From assembly GCA_024510845.1 (NCBI GenBank), contig JANEMA010000001.1:1-64000 (forward strand): a stretch of DNA of 64,000 nt, given 5' to 3'. The position numbers and the translations under genes were made by a program. Of this stretch, positions 58,225 through 64,000 are shown one piece after another. The first letter of the stretch is position 1. The number at the start of each line of letters is the position of its first letter. Below the pieces are notes generated by a model. That model worked only from the letters and a program-made list of their open reading frames with translations. It was not told where the DNA came from and did no database searches. Source of the DNA: Gammaproteobacteria bacterium (GTDB lineage Bacteria > Pseudomonadota > Gammaproteobacteria > Chromatiales > Chromatiaceae).

Positions 58225-58953
58225 TTGAGTATAGGACGCTATCAGTTTCGTCCCGGCGTGGTGCCGAGCTTGGTGTTCCTGGTGCTGATGGTCCTGCTGC
58301 TTTTGCTGGCCAACTGGCAATGGCATCGTGCCGGCGAGAAGCGGCGCCTGCTCGAGGCGCGGGAGGCGCATTGCCAGGCGCCTCCGCTGCTGCTGGACCG
58401 GGAGACACCAGATGTAGTGCTCGATCGTTTTCGTCCTGCGGTGGCGCGAGGGCATTATCAGGCAGATCAGCAGTGGCTGCTGGACAACCGGGTGTACCGG
58501 GGACGGGTCGGATATCACGTGTTCAGCCTGTTCCGTACCACCAGTGGCCGACAGCTGCTGGTCAACCGGGGGTGGGTGCCCGTGGGATATGACAGGGAGT
58601 TTCTGCCTGAATTGCCTCTGCCGGCGGGTGAGGTGGTCTTGTGCGGGCACCTGGACCGTCCCGAGTCGGTCGGTCTGGTAATGGGGCGGCAGCCACTCGA
58701 CAGTTTGCAACAGACAGTGGTGTTACAGAGCCTGGATGTTGCGGCATTGTCGGCCTCTCGTGGGCTGAGGCTGATGCCACTGACTCTGGTCCTCGATGAG
58801 GGACAATCGGGGGGGCTGCAATATGATTGGGCGCCGTCGACTGTGATGGGGCCAGAACGGCATTTGGGGTATGCAGTGCAGTGGCTGGCCCTCGCCGTAG
58901 CCTTGTTGATCATCTATGTCGGAGTCAATACCCGGCGTATCGAACTGGAGTGA
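58225..58953 (+). CDS. SURF1 family protein
   Basis: YQFRPGVVPSLVFLVLMVLLLLLANWQWHRAGEKRRLLEA, YHVFSLFRTTSGRQLLVNRGWVP, WAPSTVMGPERHLGYAVQWLALAVALLIIYV. Confidence 0.92.
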   Translation: MSIGRYQFRPGVVPSLVFLVLMVLLLLLANWQWHRAGEKRRLLEAREAHCQAPPLLLDRETPDVVLDRFRPAVARGHYQADQQWLLDNRVYRGRVGYHVFSLFRTTSGRQLLVNRGWVPVGYDREFLPELPLPAGEVVLCGHLDRPESVGLVMGRQPLDSLQQTVVLQSLDVAALSASRGLRLMPLTLVLDEGQSGGLQYDWAPSTVMGPERHLGYAVQWLALAVALLIIYVGVNTRRIELE

Positions 58954-58960
58954 AGAGTAA

Positions 58961-59578
58961 GTGGAACAGGCGTTCTCAGTATCGTGCAGGGGAAGGCGAC
59001 AGTTTCTGAGTATTGTCGGGTTGTTCCTGTTGCCGCCGGTGGCGGCTTGGCTGGCTTGGCAGTACCTGAATACCCATGGGGTGAGCGTCACGACCAACAA
59101 TGGAGAGCTGGTCTTGCCGGCGCGGCCAGTGGATCTCTCACATCTCGACTATGCGGAAGGACAGTCGTCCGGCGACCTGAAGGGGCGTTGGGTGTTTGTG
59201 ATGTTTTCTGATGCTGCTTGTGGTCCACGTTGTCAGAAGCAGCTCTATCTCACTCGACAGGTGCGTATCGGCGTCAACAAGGACCTGCCGCGTGTGCGGC
59301 GTCTACTGGTGGTGCGTGGTGGCGAGGCAGTAACGACGCGCCGGATGTTGGCGCTCGCGCACCCCGATCTGGTCGTGGCTGGCGGTGCCGGGTCGGGGTG
59401 GTTATCCGCCTTTCGGGGGAACGGGTTTGGGCCGGACGGGGCACAATTCTTTCTGGTCGATCCGCTGGGTAACCTGATGATGTCCTACAGCCTCGACGAG
59501 CAGGGTAATGGTGTGGTCCAGGGCAAGGGCACGCTCAAGGATCTGCAGAAACTGCTCAAGGTGTCACAGATCGGATGA
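58961..59578 (+). CDS. SCO1/SenC-like thioredoxin-fold cytochrome oxidase assembly protein
   Basis: Single N-terminal TM; WVFVMFSDAACGPRCQKQLYLTRQVR; FFLVDPLGNLMMSY. Confidence 0.75.
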   Translation: MEQAFSVSCRGRRQFLSIVGLFLLPPVAAWLAWQYLNTHGVSVTTNNGELVLPARPVDLSHLDYAEGQSSGDLKGRWVFVMFSDAACGPRCQKQLYLTRQVRIGVNKDLPRVRRLLVVRGGEAVTTRRMLALAHPDLVVAGGAGSGWLSAFRGNGFGPDGAQFFLVDPLGNLMMSYSLDEQGNGVVQGKGTLKDLQKLLKVSQIG

Positions 59579-60552
59579 ATGCCTATCGTACTTTCGTTGC
59601 CGTCACCTTGGTACTGGCTTTCTGCGTGATCGTTCTGGGGGCCTATACCCGGTTGTCGGATGCCGGTCTGGGTTGTCCCGATTGGCCGACCTGTTATGGG
59701 CATCTCACCGTGCCTGACAGTCCCGAGGCGGTGGAGCAGAAATACTATCTCGATCAGCGCCCGCTGGAGCCGGCCAAGGGCTGGGCGGAGATGGTTCATC
59801 GTTATTTCGCTGGCACGCTTGGCCTGTTCATTCTGGTGATCGCCTTATGGTCGTGGCGTCTGAGGCGTGGGGATCCCGGGCAGCCACTGTTATTGCCTCT
59901 GGTGCTGCTGGGTGTGGTGATCTTTCAGGCCCTTCTCGGCATGTGGACCGTGACGTTGTTGCTCAAGCCGCTGGTGGTCATGGGGCATCTTCTGGGCGGG
60001 TTCAGCACCTTGGGGCTATTGTTCCTGTTGCTGCGTATCACCGGTAGACTGGAGTACTTCGGGCCATGTGGCCGGGGCCTTGCGGCGATGGCACTGCTCG
60101 TGCTGGTGGTTCAGATCGCACTTGGAGGCTGGACCAGCACCAACTACGCGGCACTGTCCTGTACCGACTTTCCCACCTGTCAGGGTAGCTACTGGCCCGA
60201 GATGGACTTCTCCGAGGCCTTCGTTGTGTGGCGTGGATTGGGTATCAACTACGAGTACGGCGTGCTGGAGCATCCGGCACGCGCGGCCATCCATGTGATC
60301 CACCGGCTGGGTGCGTTGACCACCTTGCTGATGGTGGGGGGCTTCGCCCTTTCCCTGCTTGGGCGGGGTGGTGCGCTACGTCGTGCCGGCATTACAGTGT
60401 TGTTGGTCCTGGTGCTGCAGGTCGGGCTTGGCATCGGTAACGTTTTGCTGCATCTGCCCCTGCTGGTGGCGGTGGCACACAACGCGGTGGCGGCCCTGCT
60501 GCTGCTTTCACTCATCAACGCGAGCTATCTGTTATGGCGACGACATTACTGA
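59575..60552 (+). CDS. ctaA: Heme A synthase (COX15/CtaA)
   Basis: [60 protein letters not shown]. Confidence 0.95.
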   Translation: MNAYRTFVAVTLVLAFCVIVLGAYTRLSDAGLGCPDWPTCYGHLTVPDSPEAVEQKYYLDQRPLEPAKGWAEMVHRYFAGTLGLFILVIALWSWRLRRGDPGQPLLLPLVLLGVVIFQALLGMWTVTLLLKPLVVMGHLLGGFSTLGLLFLLLRITGRLEYFGPCGRGLAAMALLVLVVQIALGGWTSTNYAALSCTDFPTCQGSYWPEMDFSEAFVVWRGLGINYEYGVLEHPARAAIHVIHRLGALTTLLMVGGFALSLLGRGGALRRAGITVLLVLVLQVGLGIGNVLLHLPLLVAVAHNAVAALLLLSLINASYLLWRRHY

Positions 60553-61451
60553 ATTCCCGGGACAGGCTCCTCGCCAACTGGCGTGACTACCTCGAACTGT
60601 GCAAGCCCAAGGTGGTATTACTGATTGTGTTCACCGCCGTGGTCGGCATGTTGTTGGCCAGTCCTGGTCTGCCACCGTCGAGTGTACTGCTCGCTGGGGC
60701 GGCCGGTATCTGCCTGGCCGCAGCCTCGGCTGCGGCGATCAATCACGTGGTGGATCGCCGCATCGATGCCATCATGGGGCGTACGCACGGACGTCCACTT
60801 CCCAAGGGAGCGCTAACGCCGTGCCAAGCGTTGACCTTCGCCTTCGTGGTCGGAGGGTTGGCGATGGGTCTGCTGGTCGTCTGGGTCAACGTGCTCACGG
60901 CTGTGTTGACTTTCGGTTCCCTGATCGGCTACGCGGTGATCTACACCATGTACTTGAAGCGCGCCACGCCACAGAACATCGTCATCGGCGGTGCCGCCGG
61001 AGCGGCGCCGCCCCTGTTGGGTTGGTCGGCAGTGACCGGCAGTGTCGATCCTGGTGCTATGTTGCTGTTCCTGATCATTTTCACCTGGACACCGCCGCAC
61101 TTCTGGGCACTGGCCATTCACCGGGAAGAGGAATATCGCAAGGTGGACATGCCTATGCTGCCGGTGACTCATGGCAAGGACTACACTCGTTTGCAGGTCC
61201 TGCTCTATACGGTACTGTTGTTTGTGGTCACCCTGCTCCCGTTCAGCTATGGCATGAGTGGCATGCCTTACCTCGTGGGCGTGTTGCCGTTGAATCTGGG
61301 ATTCCTCTACTACGCGGTCCAGCTCTACCGCAACGAGGATCCGCGCATGCCCATGCGCACCTTTGGCTATTCCATCGTTTACCTGATGGCCTTGTTCGCC
61401 CTGTTGCTGGCCGACCACTATCTGCCGTTGGTGTTGGGTATGCCTGTCTGA
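60534..61451 (+). CDS. ctaB: Protoheme IX farnesyltransferase
   Basis: [74 protein letters not shown]. Confidence 0.96.
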   Translation: MATTLLNSRDRLLANWRDYLELCKPKVVLLIVFTAVVGMLLASPGLPPSSVLLAGAAGICLAAASAAAINHVVDRRIDAIMGRTHGRPLPKGALTPCQALTFAFVVGGLAMGLLVVWVNVLTAVLTFGSLIGYAVIYTMYLKRATPQNIVIGGAAGAAPPLLGWSAVTGSVDPGAMLLFLIIFTWTPPHFWALAIHREEEYRKVDMPMLPVTHGKDYTRLQVLLYTVLLFVVTLLPFSYGMSGMPYLVGVLPLNLGFLYYAVQLYRNEDPRMPMRTFGYSIVYLMALFALLLADHYLPLVLGMPV

Positions 61452-61499
61452 GATGGTCCGGTTTTCTCGGCGGGGGTGGGTGCCGCAGACAAAGCCATC

Positions 61500-62724
61500 T
61501 GTCTTCACCTCTTCCACTTGGGGAGAAGACTACGCCGCGCGCATCCAACAGTTGGAAAGGCGCCTTGCGCAGGCCGAGCAACGGGCCAAGTGGGCAGCGG
61601 CCGCCGCGTAGCAGGCCAGCGAGGCGGCAGCCGCCCCTGTCACTGCGCCACTCCAGACCGCCAATGCCTTCAGTCCGGCCTCGGGCTGGTGATGAACAGC
61701 CGTTACCAGACCTTCTCGCGGTCGGAGAGCGAACCGGGGATTCCCGGTTTCTCGCTGGGCGAGTCCGAACTCGGTATCAGCGCCAATATCGACGACAAGT
61801 TCTACGGCCGGTTCACCGGAAGTTTTGTCAGTGAAGGCGGTGGCGACAGTATCGAGATAGAGGAGGCCTTCATTCAGATCCTCGATCTGCCAGCGGGCCC
61901 GGGACTCAAGGCAGGTCGCTTTCTGCCCGGCATCGGCTACTTGAACAGCAGTCACATGCATGCTGACGATTTTGCCGATCGGCCGCTGCCGTATCGGGTC
62001 ATGCTGAACGATACCTACAAGGATGATGGGGTGGAATTATGCTGGGTGGCGCCCACCGACCAGATCGTCGAACTCGGAGTCGATCTGTTGAGCGGGGACC
62101 ATTGATACGGCGGGGGGAAGAGGCCACGACGGTGTCGGTGCCTGCGCGGCCTTCACTCATGTCGGTGGTGACTGGGGCGATAGCAGTAGCAGGAAGGTCG
62201 GGCTCTCCTACCTGTCCGCCGAGGCGCGTGACAGCGAACCGGGTGACGAGAGTGCCCCGGATAGTTTTATCGGGCACAGCCATCTGTGGATCACCGATGC
62301 GGTATGGACATGGGCCCCGAACGTCAATCCTTCCCGGCACAACTTCAAGCTCCAGGGCGAACTGTTCCGGTGCAGCGAGTCGGGCAGCTTCACCCCCGGT
62401 GGGGGAGTAGCGACCAATTATTCCGGCCACCAGAGCGGCTGGTATCTGCGGGGGATCTATCAGTTCATGCCGTGCTGGCGGGTCGGCCTGCGTGTGGCTG
62501 GGTTGTCGGCGGATGATCCGGACGTGGCGTTGGCCGGGAGCAGCCTGGATACGCTGGGACATGATCCACGCCATTACAGCGCCATGGTGGACTGGTCCAA
62601 CAGTGAGTTCGGTTGCCTGTGGTTGTGCAGTACAACATCGATCAGTCCCCGGCCTGCCACCGACAACCAGTTCATCCTGCAATACATCGTCGCCCTCGGG
62701 GCGCATGGTGCCCACCAGTTCTGA
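61500..62724 (+). pseudogene. Broken outer-membrane (zinc-regulated TonB-receptor/porin-like) protein gene
   Basis: Segments in different frames: EDYAARIQQLERRLAQAEQRAKWAAAAA*QASEAAAAPVTAPLQTANAFSPASG; MNSRYQTFSRSESEPGIPGFSLGESELGISANIDDKFYGRFTGSF...; NFKLQGELFRCSESGSFTPGGG...HYSAMVDWSNSEF...QYIVALGAHGAHQF*. In-frame TAG at 61609 and at least two frame changes. Confidence 0.8.
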
Positions 62725-62735
62725 AGGAGTCGGAT

Positions 62736-63180
62736 ATGTCGAGGAAGTTTGTCATTCGCATCATTGCCCTGGTCCTGCTGGTCCCCCTTCAGCACGGGCC
62801 GGGCTCAACATCTTTGCCTGCGAGCCGGAGTGGGGCGCATTGGCACGAGAGATCGGGGGTGATCAAGTCAAGGTCTTCATTGTCACCACGGCATTACAGG
62901 ATCCACATCACATCCAGGCACGTCCCAGTCTGATCGCCCGTATGCGGCGCGCCGATCTGCTGGTCTGCACGGGTGCGGAATTGGAGATCGGCTGGCTGCC
63001 GCTGGTGTTGCACAAGGCACACAATGGCCGGGTCATGCCGGGGCAGCCCGGGCATTTCCTTGCCGCCACCCAGGTGCGCTTGCTGGAGCGTCCTTCCGTG
63101 TACGGTAGGGGGAACGGAAAGGGCCAGCGATCTGTTTGGCCTGCTCGATGACACCATCGACCGGCTCCTTGGGATCATCG
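62736..63180 (+). pseudogene. Zinc ABC transporter substrate-binding protein (ZnuA-like), frameshifted and internally deleted
   Basis: MSRKFVIRIIALVLLVPL signal then frame change to RAGLNIFACEPEWGALAREIGGDQVKVFIVTTALQDPHHIQARPSLIARMRRADLLVCTGAELEIGWLPLVL; ends near DLFGLLDDTIDRLLGIIE with most of the second lobe missing. Confidence 0.85.
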
Positions 63181-63181
63181 A

Positions 63182-63900
63182 GTGAGTCCCGTCGGTATCG
63201 ACTGGCAGGCCTTCGATACCGACATCCCGGGCCCGGCGTTTTGTGCCGGGCTGCTGGTGCTTGCCACGCATGTGCCGCTGGGGCGTGAGGTGTTGAGGCG
63301 GGGGATCGATCTTCATCGATCTTGCCATTGCCCAAATTGCCGGATTGGGGATGCTCGCCGTGCAGATAAACGACGGGATGGGGCGTGCAGGTGACGGCTG
63401 CCTGCAGCGGACTCCTGGGCGTCATGTTGCTGGGCTGGCTGGATGCGCGCTGGTCCCGGGTACAGGAGGCCTTCATTCGGAATCATCATTTGTCCTCGCC
63501 GTCACAGGCAGTCTGTTCCTGATCGCCAGCAATCCACATGGAGGAGAGCACATCAAGGAACTGCTCTCGGGCCGGATCCTGTGGATGGGATGGGGGCAGC
63601 TCATTCCGGTAGGATTACTGTATGCGCTCCTGCTGGCCTTGTGGTTCCGTTCTCCCCGGCTGCGGAGCAGTTTCGGGTTCTACATTGGTCTTCGCGCTGG
63701 CGATCACCGCTTCGGTACAGCGGGTGGGAGTCTATCTGGTTTTCGCCAGCCTGATCGTACCGGCGCTGTCGATGCGGGGCCGCAGCGGCAGGGCGTGGCT
63801 TGGATTGGCCTGGCTGATTGGGGTTGCAGGCTATGCCCCGGGGCTCACGCTTTCTGCACTTGTCGACCTGTCCTCCCGAATCAACAGGGGAGCATTTTAG
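63182..63900 (+). pseudogene. Zinc ABC transporter permease (ZnuB-like), multiply frameshifted
   Basis: AGLLVLATHVPLGREVLRRGI, then in other frames IFIDLAIAQIAGLGMLAVQ, SLFLIASNPHGGEHIKELLSGRILW, GVYLVFASLIVPALSMRGRSGRAWLGLAWLIGVAGYAPGL. Confidence 0.85.
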
Positions 63901-64000
63901 AGTTGGACATAAGGAGGCATTACGGCTTTTGGCTGACAGATGGGTATTTCATAATTGACTTATACACCCCGACAACCTACCATTCGGCCACTCGGGTAAA

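Overview
This is a GC-rich gammaproteobacterial chromosome segment. A sulfur-oxidiser (Chromatiales-like) identity is inferred from a Sat-type sulfate adenylyltransferase and overall gene content. Most of it is housekeeping genes: rnhB, dnaE, ppc, pgi, alaC-like, hom, queF, smc, zipA, ligA, fcl/gmd, lapAB, pyrF, sat, an OmpA-family gene, purB, hflD, mnmA, nudix, yccA-like, nnrS, pntAA/AB/B, tatD, ispF, truD, dksA, comF, bioBFHCD, and a caa3-type cytochrome oxidase cluster through ctaA and ctaB. I found no convincing phage, CRISPR, tRNA, rRNA or obviously new defence/biosynthetic system. The most interesting signal lies between the genes. I could read several gene fossils there: a dnaE2 PHP-domain fragment, two IS256-type transposase remnants, a truncated roxA/ycfD, a HAD-hydrolase remnant, an IS5-type remnant, and a DUF2244 gene wrecked just upstream of coxB. 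At the right end there is a multiply broken zinc-uptake locus (outer-membrane protein, ZnuA, ZnuB). The same window carries a DksA lacking most zinc-finger cysteines. The pattern suggests ongoing genome erosion. All family calls were made by eye from the translations and no database search was run.
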